The notes beneath the pieces are model-generated. The model saw nothing but the letters and a program-made list of their open reading frames with translations. It searched no databases and was not told the origin of the DNA. Below, piece after piece: positions 49,416 through 57,772 of a stretch of 64,000 nt of DNA (positions are counted from its first letter, which is position 1; each line of letters begins with the position of its first letter). The stretch lies in contig NZ_FNOK01000019.1 in the NCBI RefSeq assembly GCF_900106995.1, positions 1 through 64,000 on the forward strand. Direction: 5' to 3'. Made by a program: the position numbers and the translations under genes. This DNA is from Saccharopolyspora shandongensis. Its GTDB lineage: Bacteria; Actinomycetota; Actinomycetes; Mycobacteriales; Pseudonocardiaceae.

Positions 49416-50558
49416 CTACTTGTTCAGCAGGTCCGGCGGGATGGGCTGGTCGTTGGCGATCGCGTCGAACATGCGACTGGCGGCCTTGGAGTCCCAGACG
49501 ACGACGGAGCCGCCGTTGGAGTCCTTGCCGAAGCGCCCGAACGGCGCGCTGGTGGTCACACCATCGCCGCCGCTGATGTCGCCCATCGCCAGGCCCAGCG
49601 AGGCCAGGTGCCACAGGTGGTCGCCGTCGTTGACCACGAACGTCTTGCTCGCGCTGGAGGCCAGCGGGAACAGCCGGAACGGGTTGAGCAGCGTCGACGG
49701 GCTGGTCGCCTTGTTGACCAGGGCGCCCAGCAGCTTGCGCTGGTTCTCCGCCCGCTCCAGGTCACCACCCTTGAGCGAGTAGCGCGCCCGCACGAAGGCC
49801 AGAGCCTGCGGGCCGTCCAGCTCCTGGCAGCCGGCCGGCAGGTGCGCGTTCGCCATTTCGTCGTCCATCGGCTTGTCCAGGCAGATGTCGACCCCGCCGA
49901 CGGCGTTGACCAGGTCGGCGAACCCGCCGAAGCCGATCTCCGCGTAGTGGTCGATGTGCACGCCGGTGGCCTTCTCGACGGTCTCCGCCAGCAGTTGCGG
50001 GCCGCCGAAGGAGAACGCCGCGTTGAGCTTGGTCTTCCCGTGACCCGGGATCTCCACGTACGAGTCGCGGGGCAGGCTGATCAGCGCCGGCTGACCACCG
50101 CCGCCGGGGATGTGCACCAGCATCACGCTGTCGGTGCGCTGGCCGCCGGCGTCGCCGGCCGACAGCTCTTCGCGCTGCGCGTCGTCGAGGCCTTCACGGC
50201 TGTCGGAGCCGACCAGCAGCCAGTTGGAGCCGGACGAGTCCGGGGCCTGCCCGCTGAACGACAGCGCGTCGGTGCGCTGCAGCATGCTGTCGAAGTAGAT
50301 CACGAGGCCGCCCAGCAGCAGCACCAGCACGACCAGGGTGATGCCGATGCGCCGGCCCCACCGCTTCTGCTTGCGCCGCGGCGGCAGCGGTGGCGGTTCG
50401 TCGTCCACCGGCCGCCGAGGGCCTTGATGAGGCGGAGGGGGCGGCGGACGCCGTCCGGGTGGCGGCCCGCTCGGAGCGCCCCGGTAGTAGTCGTACCTCT
50501 CGCCGCCGCCTTGCGGTCTCCGGCTCCTCGGCGGTTGTCCCGCCGACCAGTCGCTCAT
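49416..50558 (-). CDS. LytR-CpsA-Psr (LCP) family cell-wall ligase
   Basis: A 380-residue type II membrane protein. The cytoplasmic N-terminus is Pro/Arg/Gly-rich, followed by one transmembrane helix (IGITLVVLVLLLGGLVIYF) and an extracellular LCP domain: RTDSVMLVHIPGGGGQPALI, SLPRDSYVEIPGHGKTKLNA, FADLVNAVGGVDICLDKP and GPQALAFVRARYSLKGGDLE with the conserved Asp/Arg residues. LCP enzymes attach arabinogalactan or teichoic-acid-like polymers to peptidoglycan from a lipid carrier. It is alone between two terminators. Confidence 0.93.
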   Translation of the reverse strand: MSDWSAGQPPRSRRPQGGGERYDYYRGAPSGPPPGRRPPPPPPHQGPRRPVDDEPPPLPPRRKQKRWGRRIGITLVVLVLLLGGLVIYFDSMLQRTDALSFSGQAPDSSGSNWLLVGSDSREGLDDAQREELSAGDAGGQRTDSVMLVHIPGGGGQPALISLPRDSYVEIPGHGKTKLNAAFSFGGPQLLAETVEKATGVHIDHYAEIGFGGFADLVNAVGGVDICLDKPMDDEMANAHLPAGCQELDGPQALAFVRARYSLKGGDLERAENQRKLLGALVNKATSPSTLLNPFRLFPLASSASKTFVVNDGDHLWHLASLGLAMGDISGGDGVTTSAPFGRFGKDSNGGSVVVWDSKAASRMFDAIANDQPIPPDLLNK

Positions 50559-50686
50559 GCACACACCTGCGTCGGTTCGATCCGGCGCGCCCCGCACGCG
50601 CCGGGTTTGGCGTGAAGCATCGCAGACGACCGCCGGGGAATCACCCACCGCTACCGAACGGTGATCGGAGACCACCCGTTTCGGCT

Positions 50687-50723
50687 GGTGGCGGGCGTGA
50701 GTGCGACCTCACAGCCCGCCACC
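50687..50723 (-). terminator. Terminator after the aminotransferase gene
   Basis: GGTGGCGGGC (50687-50696) pairs with GCCCGCCACC (50714-50723), with an inner GTGAG/CTCAC pairing. It lies 13 bp beyond the aminotransferase stop. Confidence 0.7.
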
Positions 50724-50736
50724 ACGGCCGTGGTGG

Positions 50737-51993
50737 TCAGCCGTTGACGGCGTCGCGCACCGCTTCCGCCCACAGCCCGACGGCGTCGTCGACCTGTTCG
50801 GCGGTGACGATCAGCGGCGGGATCATCCGCACCACGTTGCCGTGCGGTCCGCAGGTCAGCAGCAGCAGCCCGCGCCGGGCGGCGGCCTGGTGCACACGGG
50901 TGGCCGTCTCGGTGTCCGGCACGCCCTCGGGGGTGCTGAACTCGTTGCCCACCATCAGGCCGAGCCCGCGCACGTCGCCGATCACCGGGTGCTCGGCGGC
51001 GACCTTGCGTAGACCCTCCTGCAGCCGGGCACCCTGTTCGGCGGCGTTGTCGACGAGCCCCTCGTCCCGCACCACGTCGAGGGTGGCCAGCGCCGCCGCG
51101 GCCGACACCGCGTTGCCGCCGTAGGTGCCGCCCTGCGAGCCCGGCCAGGCCTGGCCCATCAGCGCCTCCGGCGCGGCGATGGCCGACAGCGGGAAGCCGC
51201 TGGCCAGGCCCTTGGCGGTGATCAGGATATCGGGACGGATGCCGGCGTGGTCGTGGCCCCAGAACCGGCCGGTACGCCCGACGCCGGTCTGCACCTCGTC
51301 GACGATCAGCAGGATGCCGTGCCGGTCGGCGCGTTCCCGCAGGCCGGCGAGGAACTCCGGCGGCGCGGGGATGTAGCCGCCTTCGCCGAGCACCGGTTCG
51401 ATGATGATCGCGGCGGTGTCGCGCGGCGAGCTGACGGTGACCAGCAGCTGGTCGAACTCGGCTAGCGCGAAGCGCACCGCGTCGGCCTCGCTGCAGCGGT
51501 GCCGGTAGGCCTCGGGGAACGGGGTGAACACGACGCCGGGCATCATCGGGCCGATCCCGGCCCGCACCTTCACCCCGGAGCTGGTGAGCGCGCCGGCGCC
51601 CATCGTGCGCCCGTGGAAGCCACCTTGGAAGGCGACGATGTTCTGCCGTCCGGTGGCCTGACGGGCCAGCCGGACCGCGGCCTCCACCGCTTCGCTGCCG
51701 GAGTTGACGTAGAACAGCCGGTCCAGACCGGCCGGGAGCACCTCGCCGAGCCGTTCGGTCAGCCGCAGCAGAGGCCGGTGCATGACGGTCGTGTACTGGC
51801 CGTGAATGAGGGTACCCACCTGGCGCTGGGCGGCCTCGACCACGCGCGGGTGGCAGTGGCCCGTGCTGGTGACCCCGATCCCGGCGGTGAAGTCCAGGTA
51901 CCGGCGATCCTGCTCGTCGTAGAGGTAGACCCCTTCCCCGCGGGCGGCCAGGACCGGCGTGGCCTGCTTCAGCACCGGCGAGAGCTCAGCCAT
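50737..51993 (-). CDS. gabT: Class III aminotransferase, 4-aminobutyrate transaminase-like
   Basis: A 418-residue PLP enzyme. Family features: LYDEQDRRYLDFTAGIGVTS, RLFYVNSGSEAVEAAVRLAR, FHGRTMGAGALT, the PLP Asp in GILLIVDEVQTGVGRTG and the Schiff-base Lys in DILITAKGLASGFPLSA (about residue 260). ATG 51993 follows TTGGAG. It converts an omega-amino acid (GABA or similar) plus 2-oxoglutarate to the semialdehyde plus glutamate. It is divergent from a GabD-like dehydrogenase, and the shared promoter region contains a GntR palindrome. Confidence 0.85.
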   Translation of the reverse strand: MAELSPVLKQATPVLAARGEGVYLYDEQDRRYLDFTAGIGVTSTGHCHPRVVEAAQRQVGTLIHGQYTTVMHRPLLRLTERLGEVLPAGLDRLFYVNSGSEAVEAAVRLARQATGRQNIVAFQGGFHGRTMGAGALTSSGVKVRAGIGPMMPGVVFTPFPEAYRHRCSEADAVRFALAEFDQLLVTVSSPRDTAAIIIEPVLGEGGYIPAPPEFLAGLRERADRHGILLIVDEVQTGVGRTGRFWGHDHAGIRPDILITAKGLASGFPLSAIAAPEALMGQAWPGSQGGTYGGNAVSAAAALATLDVVRDEGLVDNAAEQGARLQEGLRKVAAEHPVIGDVRGLGLMVGNEFSTPEGVPDTETATRVHQAAARRGLLLLTCGPHGNVVRMIPPLIVTAEQVDDAVGLWAEAVRDAVNG

Positions 51994-52029
51994 GATCGAC
52001 TCCAAGGGTTCGTGACATGCAAAATGTAG

Positions 52030-52043
52030 GATTGTTGACAATC
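52030..52043. promoter_or_regulatory. GntR operator copy 1 (GATTGTTGACAATC)
   Basis: Arms GATTGT/ACAATC around TG form a palindrome in the divergent aminotransferase-dehydrogenase region. The same core ATTGTTGACAAT recurs at 55214 and 56641. It is flanked by direct repeats TGACATGCAA (52013-52022 and 52049-52058). Confidence 0.75.
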
Positions 52044-52111
52044 TCCGCTGACATGCAACCATCACCGAGCGTCGCTGTCCACCACCCGAGGCAGAAGGGT
52101 TCGCCGTTGCC

Positions 52112-53593
52112 ATGACGATCTCAACCGAACAGCACCCCCGAGAGGCCGCCGTCGTCGACGCCGCGCCCAAGCAACTGCTCATCGGCGGCAAATGGCGCGA
52201 TGCCGAAGGAGACCGCAGCTTCGAGGTCGACGATCCCTCCACCGGCCGTGCGCTGTGCTCGGTCGCCGACGCCTCCCCGCGCGAAGGGCTGGCGGCGCTG
52301 GCGGCCGCGGCCGATGCCCAGCCGCAGTGGGCCAAGCACCCGCCTCGCGAGCGCGGCGAGATCCTGCGGCGCGCCTTCGAGCTGATCATGCAGCGGCACG
52401 AGGACCTCGCGCTGCTGATGACGCTGGAGATGGGCAAGCCGCTGACCGAGTCGCGCGCCGAGGTCACCTATGCGGCGGAGTTCTTCCGCTGGTTCTCCGA
52501 GGAGGCCGTGCGCATCGGCGGCGACTACGCGGTGGCGCCCAACGGCAGCGGCCGGTTCCTGGTGATGCGCCAGCCCGTCGGCCCGGCGCTGCTGATCACG
52601 CCGTGGAACTTCCCGATGGCGATGGGCACCCGCAAGATCGGCCCGGCCATCGCCGCGGGCTGCACCACGGTGATCAAGCCGGCGCACCAGACGCCGCTGT
52701 CGATGCTGGCGCTGGCCGAGATCCTCATCGAGGCCGGGCTGCCCGACGGCGTCCTCAACGTGGTCACCTCGCGCAGCGCGGGCAAGCTGATGGAACCGAT
52801 GATCCGCGACGGCCGCGCCCGCAAGCTGTCGTTCACCGGATCCACCGCGGTGGGCCGCAAGCTCATCGAGCAGTCCGCCGACCAGGTGCTCAAGGTGTCG
52901 CTGGAGCTGGGCGGCAACGCGCCGTTCATCGTGTTCGACGACGCCGACCTGGATGCCGCGGTCGACGGCGCGATGCTGGCCAAGATGCGCAACATCGGCG
53001 AGGCCTGCACGGCGGCCAACCGGTTCTACGTGCACGCCGACGTCGCCGAGGAGTTCTCCCGGCGGCTGGCCGAGCGGATGAGCGGCCTGCGGGTCGGCCG
53101 CGGAGTCACCGACGAGATCCAGGTGGGCCCCCTGATCGACGACGCCCAGCTGGGCAAGGTCACCGAGCTGGTCGCCGACGCGGTGCGGCTCGGCGCGGAC
53201 GTCGTCACCGGCGGCGCCGGCCGCGACGGCGAGGGCTACTTCTACCAGCCGACCGTGCTCACGAACGTGCCACTGGAGGCCCGGATGGGCCGGGAGGAGA
53301 TCTTCGGGCCGGTCGCGCCGATCACCACCTTCACCGACGAGCAGGCCGTCATCGCCCAGGCCAACGACACCGAGTACGGGCTGGTCAGCTACCTCTACAC
53401 CCGCGATCTGCAGCGCGGCCTGCGGGTGTCGGAGGCGCTGGAGAGCGGCATGGTGGGCCTCAACCAGGGCATCGTGTCCAACCCGGCGGCGCCCTTCGGC
53501 GGCGTGAAGCACTCCGGACTCGGCCGCGAAGGCGGCAAGTTCGGCATCGACGAGTTCCTGGAGACCAAGTACGTCGCCGTCGGCGGCCTCTGA
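52112..53593 (+). CDS. gabD: NAD(P)-dependent succinate-semialdehyde dehydrogenase-like
   Basis: A 493-residue aldehyde dehydrogenase with an intact active site: Asn in LLITPWNFPMAMGTRKIGP, Glu265 in VSLELGGNAPFIVF and the nucleophile Cys299 in GEACTAANRFYVH. The EEIFGPVAPITTF and PFGGVKHSGLGREGG blocks are those of the GabD subgroup. It oxidises succinic (or a similar) semialdehyde to the dicarboxylate and is divergent from a GabT-like transaminase, completing an omega-amino-acid catabolic step. A 21-bp terminator stem follows its stop. Confidence 0.9.
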   Translation: MTISTEQHPREAAVVDAAPKQLLIGGKWRDAEGDRSFEVDDPSTGRALCSVADASPREGLAALAAAADAQPQWAKHPPRERGEILRRAFELIMQRHEDLALLMTLEMGKPLTESRAEVTYAAEFFRWFSEEAVRIGGDYAVAPNGSGRFLVMRQPVGPALLITPWNFPMAMGTRKIGPAIAAGCTTVIKPAHQTPLSMLALAEILIEAGLPDGVLNVVTSRSAGKLMEPMIRDGRARKLSFTGSTAVGRKLIEQSADQVLKVSLELGGNAPFIVFDDADLDAAVDGAMLAKMRNIGEACTAANRFYVHADVAEEFSRRLAERMSGLRVGRGVTDEIQVGPLIDDAQLGKVTELVADAVRLGADVVTGGAGRDGEGYFYQPTVLTNVPLEARMGREEIFGPVAPITTFTDEQAVIAQANDTEYGLVSYLYTRDLQRGLRVSEALESGMVGLNQGIVSNPAAPFGGVKHSGLGREGGKFGIDEFLETKYVAVGGL

Positions 53594-53623
53594 CAACAAC
53601 AGATTCGCGGCACGGCCTGCTTA

Positions 53624-53666
53624 GCGGGGCGGGGTTCCCTCCACTGTGGAGGGAACCCCGCCCCGC
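53624..53666. terminator. Bidirectional terminator, 21-bp stem
   Basis: GCGGGGCGGGGTTCCCTCCA and the following base pair exactly with the arm ending at 53666, leaving a minimal loop. It separates the convergent dehydrogenase and GntR genes. Confidence 0.9.
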
Positions 53667-53676
53667 ATCAGGTACC

Positions 53677-54387
53677 TCAGTTCACCATGGAGCCGTTGAG
53701 GCGCTCCAGCGCGTCGGTCATGTGCGCCGTCAGCCGCTCCAGCAGCAGCTGCTCGTCGCCCGACTCGATCGCGTCGACGAGCCCCTTGTGCTCGTCGACC
53801 AGCGCCTGCACGTCCGCGTGGTACTTGTCCTGCAGCGCCGTCAGGCACATCCGCTTCTCCACCAGCAGCGTCTGCGCCATCCGCTGCAGCCGCGGGCTGC
53901 CCGACACCCGCACCAGCGTCTCGTGGAACTCCTGGTCGGCGTCGGCCAGCTCGATCGAGTCGCCCTTGCCCGCCGCGGCCACCATCCGGCTCTGCGCCGC
54001 GGTCAGCTCCGCCACCGCCTCCACCCGGTGGTGGCGGACGATCTGCTCGCACGCGGCGCGCTCCACCGCCAGCCGGGCCAGGTAGATGTCGTGGACGTCC
54101 TCGGCGTCCAGCGTCATCACGAAAAGCCCGCGGTGCGGTTCGCTGCGCAGCAGCCCTTCGGCGACCAGCCGCTGCATGGCCTCCCGCAGCGGCCCCCGGC
54201 TGACACCCAGCCGGGCGGCGAGTTCGGCTTCGCCGAGCTGGCTTCCGGGCGGCAGCGACCCGTACATGATCGCCGCCCGCAGCTGGTCGGCCACGATCGC
54301 CGCGGTCGACTTGCGCTGCACCGGCTCTAACTCACCCGGCTGCTGGTTCTGCTCGTCGGTCCCGAGCACCTGACACCATCTCCTCAT
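53677..54387 (-). CDS. GntR-family regulator, FCD (FadR-like) subfamily, of the 50.7-59.2 kb island
   Basis: A 236-residue regulator. Winged helix: AAIVADQLRAAIMYGSLPPG, then EAELAARLGVSRGPLREAMQ and RLVAEGLLRSEPHRG. The FCD domain (YLARLAVERAACEQIVRHH, ADADQEFHETLVRVSG, DEHKGLVDAIESGDEQL) has the usual Asp/His metal site for a carboxylate ligand. ATG 54387 overlaps the stop of the upstream racemase-family gene (ATGA), so it is second in that operon. Three copies of ATTGTTGACAAT mark the island's promoters and are its probable operators, including one before its own operon. Confidence 0.9.
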   Translation of the reverse strand: MRRWCQVLGTDEQNQQPGELEPVQRKSTAAIVADQLRAAIMYGSLPPGSQLGEAELAARLGVSRGPLREAMQRLVAEGLLRSEPHRGLFVMTLDAEDVHDIYLARLAVERAACEQIVRHHRVEAVAELTAAQSRMVAAAGKGDSIELADADQEFHETLVRVSGSPRLQRMAQTLLVEKRMCLTALQDKYHADVQALVDEHKGLVDAIESGDEQLLLERLTAHMTDALERLNGSMVN

Positions 54388-55145
54388 TCCGGGGAGGCAT
54401 CGCGCTCCCCTCCTGTTCCCTCGCGGAACAGCGTTCCCAATCCGTCGCGCGCCGCGCGATCACCGGCCAGTCGCAGCGCCTCCCAGGCGCTGACCTGGTT
54501 GGCGGTGAGCACCGGTTTGCCGAGCCGGTCATCCAGCTCACCCAGCCACGCCGCGGTGTGCAGCGCGGTGTCCGGCATCAGCAGCGCATCGGCCCGGTCG
54601 TCGTCGTTGGCCGCCGCGAACTCCAGCACCGCGTCGCGGCCGAGCGTGCCCACCTCGGCGGCGGTGATGATGCCCCGGCTGGACAACCTCACCACCTCCA
54701 GCCCCGCGGCCTGCAGGAACTCGACGAACCTGGTGGCCACGTCGTCGGGGTAGGTCGCGGCCACCGCCACCCGCCGCAGCCCCAGGGCCGCCGCGGCGTG
54801 CACGAACGCGAACGACGTGCTGGACGTCGGCAGCCCGGTGACCGCCTGCAGCTTCTCCACCTGCTCCCGCGCGCCCTGCGGGCCGAAGACGAAACTGCCG
54901 CTGGTGCACGCCCAGATCACCGACTGCACACCGTGCTCCAGCAACTGCCGCGCACCCTCGGCGAGCACGTCGTCCGAGCCGATGTCCAGCAGCGCGTCCA
55001 CCCGATGCGCGTCCTCGCGCATCAAGGTGTGCACCAGGGGCAGCCGGACATCACCGCCGAGCAGCCCTTCGAGCGCCGGGTAGTCGTCCTCGGCGCTGTA
55101 GCCGGGGTAGAGAATTCCTGCGGTGAACGGCACCGGTAGCTCCAT
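54384..55145 (-). CDS. Asp/Glu-racemase/maleate-isomerase superfamily enzyme, one-Cys variant
   Basis: A 253-residue protein with the two-domain Asp/Glu racemase fold. The first active-site Cys is Cys80 in VIWACTSGSFVFG. At the position of the second Cys there is Pro191 (LLMPDTALHT), while its paralogue next door keeps both. Cofactor-independent relatives: maleate isomerase and racemases need two Cys, and arylmalonate decarboxylase uses one (the second). A lone first-side Cys suggests altered chemistry. It leads the operon that ends with the GntR gene, and an operator copy lies at 55214-55225. Confidence 0.8.
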   Translation of the reverse strand: MELPVPFTAGILYPGYSAEDDYPALEGLLGGDVRLPLVHTLMREDAHRVDALLDIGSDDVLAEGARQLLEHGVQSVIWACTSGSFVFGPQGAREQVEKLQAVTGLPTSSTSFAFVHAAAALGLRRVAVAATYPDDVATRFVEFLQAAGLEVVRLSSRGIITAAEVGTLGRDAVLEFAAANDDDRADALLMPDTALHTAAWLGELDDRLGKPVLTANQVSAWEALRLAGDRAARDGLGTLFREGTGGERDASPE

Positions 55146-55212
55146 CCTTAGTCGACATCGTTTCCGACACCACCGCTGCGGATCCGTCGACGCCAACACC
55201 GCACAACCGGTC

Positions 55213-55226
55213 GATTGTTGACAATG
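55213..55226. promoter_or_regulatory. GntR operator copy 2 (ATTGTTGACAAT core)
   Basis: The core lies at 55214-55225, about 70 bp upstream of the one-Cys racemase-family/GntR operon start. It is identical in its 12 central bases to copies 1 and 3. Confidence 0.75.
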
Positions 55227-55270
55227 TTACCGCAGGGTCCGCAGCGGCTAACCCGTTCTTGATGCGATCG

Positions 55271-56029
55271 TCACGCGGCCGGCGCGTCCACCACCTGCAT
55301 CAGCCGCTGTTCCGGGGCCACCGCCTGCAGCCCCATCTCGCGCAGCGCCGCCCAGATCGTGACCTGGTTGGCCGTCAGCACCGGCTTGCCCAGTTCCTGC
55401 TCCAGCGGCCCGATGATGTCGTAGGTCGGCAGGTTGGTGCAGCTGATGAACATCGCCTCGGCCTCCGGCCGGTCGGCCGAGCGCACGATGTCCACCACCT
55501 GCCGGTAGTTGACCTTCCAGATCTGGCCGAGCAGTCCCAGGCCGACGCTGGTGACCACCTCGATGCCGTGCTCGTCGAGGAAGCCGTGCAACCGCTCGGT
55601 CACGCTCTCCACGTACGGCGTGGCGATCGAGATCCGGCCGGCGCCCAGCATCTGCAGGGCCTGCACCAGCGCGCCGGAGGCGGTGACCGCGGCCGGCGCA
55701 CCGGCCTGCCGCATCACCTCCACCAGCGCGCGCTCCCCCGTCGCCCCGTTCACGAAGCTGCCGGAGGTGCACGCGTAGGCGACCACCTCCGGCTCCGGGA
55801 CCAGCAGGTCGCGAGTCGCGCCGTGCACCGCGGCCTCGTCGCTGACCAGGCTGGCCTGCTCGACGGTCACCGGCACCGGCACGAACGCCGTGCGCGTCAA
55901 ATACAGCGAGACGCCCGCTGGGGTCCACCGCCACAGCTCGCGGTCCAGCGCCAGGTCGAACGGGGCGATCACTCCCACGCCGCGTTGCGGCTCCGGGCCC
56001 GATACCGCCCCGAGGAAGTCAGGCGGCAT
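55271..56029 (-). CDS. Asp/Glu-racemase/maleate-isomerase superfamily enzyme, two-Cys form
   Basis: A 252-residue paralogue of the preceding entry with both active-site Cys: Cys87 in VVAYACTSGSFVNG and Cys197 in AMFISCTNLPTYDIIG. ATG 56029 has a GGGGGG purine run upstream. The GVGVIAPFDLALDRELWRW start resembles maleate cis-trans isomerases. It probably isomerises, racemises or decarboxylates a dicarboxylate in the same pathway. It begins 11 bp after the DUF3830 gene stop, forming one operon under operator copy 3. Confidence 0.85.
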   Translation of the reverse strand: MPPDFLGAVSGPEPQRGVGVIAPFDLALDRELWRWTPAGVSLYLTRTAFVPVPVTVEQASLVSDEAAVHGATRDLLVPEPEVVAYACTSGSFVNGATGERALVEVMRQAGAPAAVTASGALVQALQMLGAGRISIATPYVESVTERLHGFLDEHGIEVVTSVGLGLLGQIWKVNYRQVVDIVRSADRPEAEAMFISCTNLPTYDIIGPLEQELGKPVLTANQVTIWAALREMGLQAVAPEQRLMQVVDAPAA

Positions 56030-56040
56030 TTGTCCCCCCG

Positions 56041-56535
56041 TCAACCCTGGTAGCGGTCGTAGCGGAGGGTCTCGCCGACGCTGCCGGACCGCCAGACGTC
56101 GTTGCACGCCTCGGCCATCCGGTCCAGCCCCTCCACGATGGTGGCGTAGACGTTGCCCGGCACCCAACCCACGTCGCCGTTGAGCAGCAGGTTGTTCCGC
56201 CCGTAGAAGATCGCCAGGTCGATCACGCCGGGCAGCTCGTGGATGTTCTTCTCCTCCTTGAACTGGCGGTCCAGCATGCCGCCGGGGAAGGAGAAGTACA
56301 CGACGTCGCCCGGGATCGGGGTGACCGTCGGGTTCTCCTGGCCGGGTTCATCGGCCGCGAACCGCGGCACCATCGTGTAGATCTCGTTGCGCGCGTACTT
56401 GGCGTGGTGCACCGGCCCGACCTGGGGCAGCGCTTGCCACACGGCTTCGCAGGTGCGGGGGGCGTCCTTGTCCAGCAGCTCCGCCACGCAGGACACACCG
56501 CGCTTTTCCAGCGTGATCGACAGGTACCTGGGCAT
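56041..56535 (-). CDS. DUF3830 family protein (cyclophilin-like fold)
   Basis: A 164-residue protein: YLSITLEKRGVSCVAELLDK, then AVWQALPQVGPVHHAKYARN, then GDVVYFSFPGGMLDRQFKEE and a C-terminal FYGRNNLLLNGDVGWVPGNV. This matches the DUF3830 family, which has a cyclophilin-like fold and no known activity. It is first in the operon with the two-Cys racemase-family gene. Context implies a role in the same carboxylate or amide catabolism, possibly as an accessory or substrate-binding protein. Confidence 0.8.
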   Translation of the reverse strand: MPRYLSITLEKRGVSCVAELLDKDAPRTCEAVWQALPQVGPVHHAKYARNEIYTMVPRFAADEPGQENPTVTPIPGDVVYFSFPGGMLDRQFKEEKNIHELPGVIDLAIFYGRNNLLLNGDVGWVPGNVYATIVEGLDRMAEACNDVWRSGSVGETLRYDRYQG

Positions 56536-56638
56536 CGTGATCTTCCGTTCGCAGGAGTGGGGACTGTTGACTCATCTCCTCCGGTCCCGGCCCCGCCGCG
56601 CGTGGTCGGGAATCGCCTCGGTCGCCGAGGGTACCCGT

Positions 56639-56654
56639 GGATTGTTGACAATCC
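56639..56654. promoter_or_regulatory. GntR operator copy 3 (GGATTGTTGACAATCC)
   Basis: Arms GGATTGT/ACAATCC with TG at the centre: the best of the three copies. It lies in the divergent region between the DUF3830 operon and the hydroxyacid dehydrogenase/amidase operon and can control both. Confidence 0.8.
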
Positions 56655-56794
56655 TACGAACGCTTCATAGCGTGTCAATGCCTCGCGCCGAAGCGGTTTT
56701 CCCGTTCAGCGCAGGCGAAACAAACTCTTCATCCGGCGCGCCCGACGATCACCGTTGCCCGGCCCCCACGCCCCACCGCACCTAAGGTCAGGTC

Positions 56795-57772
56795 ATGATC
56801 CACCGCACTCCCACGGTCGTCGTCCTCCACGGTGGGACCCCACCGGCGGAAATGGCCCGCATCCAAGCCCACGCCGAGTTGCGCTACGCCGACGCCGACC
56901 AACTGGCCGACGCGCTGCCCGGCGCCGACGTGCTGTTCGTCTGGGACTTCCGCTCCGATGCGATCGCCGACGCCTGGCCCCGCTCCGACGCCCTCCGCTG
57001 GATGCACGCCGCCAGCGCCGGAGTCGACCGCCTGCTGTTCCCCGCACTGCAGGACTCCGAGGTGCTGCTGACCAACTCCCGCGGCGTCTTCGACCGCCCG
57101 ATGGCGGAATACGTGCTCACCACCGTGCTCGCCTTCGCCAAAGACCTGCACACCACGCTGCGACTGCAGGACCGCAAGCAGTGGCAGCACCGCGTGACCG
57201 AACGCGTCGCAGGCAAATCCGCCCTCGTCGTCGGCACCGGACCGATCGGCCGCGCCATCGCCCGCCAGCTCACCGCCGCCGGGCTCACCGTGTCCGGCAC
57301 CGGCCGCGTCGGGCGCAGCGGCGACCCCGACTTCGGCGACGTGCACGCCTCCAGCGACCTCGCCCACGTCATCGGCGCCTTCGACTACGTCGTGCTCGCC
57401 GCCCCGCTGACCGAGCAGACCAAGGGACTCGTCGACGCCGAGGTCCTCGCCCACTGCCGGCCCACCGCACGGCTGATCAACGTCGGCCGCGGCGAACTCG
57501 TCGTCGAAACCGATCTCATCGCCGCCCTGCAAGCCGGGCAGCTCGGCGGCGCGGCCCTGGACGTCTTCGACACCGAACCACTGCCGGAGACCTCGCCGCT
57601 GTGGGAGATGCCCAACGTGCTCGTCTCCCCGCACATGTCCGGCGACACCATCGGCTGGGTCGACGAACTCGTCGACCTGTTCCTCGCGAACCTGCGCAGC
57701 TACACCGACGGCACGCAGCTGCGCAACGTGGTCGACAAGCAACGGGGTTACATCAGCGGAACGGAGCACTGA
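56795..57772 (+). CDS. D-2-hydroxyacid dehydrogenase
   Basis: A 325-residue NAD-dependent dehydrogenase of the D-isomer family. Catalytic residues are in place: Arg in LINVGRGELVVE, Glu in DVFDTEPLPE and His in LVSPHMSGDT. The Rossmann motif is ALVVGTGPIGRAIARQL. It interconverts a 2-oxoacid and a D-2-hydroxyacid. Its stop overlaps the amidase start (TGATG), so the two are co-translated, probably sharing operator copy 3 with the DUF3830 operon. Confidence 0.9.
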   Translation: MIHRTPTVVVLHGGTPPAEMARIQAHAELRYADADQLADALPGADVLFVWDFRSDAIADAWPRSDALRWMHAASAGVDRLLFPALQDSEVLLTNSRGVFDRPMAEYVLTTVLAFAKDLHTTLRLQDRKQWQHRVTERVAGKSALVVGTGPIGRAIARQLTAAGLTVSGTGRVGRSGDPDFGDVHASSDLAHVIGAFDYVVLAAPLTEQTKGLVDAEVLAHCRPTARLINVGRGELVVETDLIAALQAGQLGGAALDVFDTEPLPETSPLWEMPNVLVSPHMSGDTIGWVDELVDLFLANLRSYTDGTQLRNVVDKQRGYISGTEH

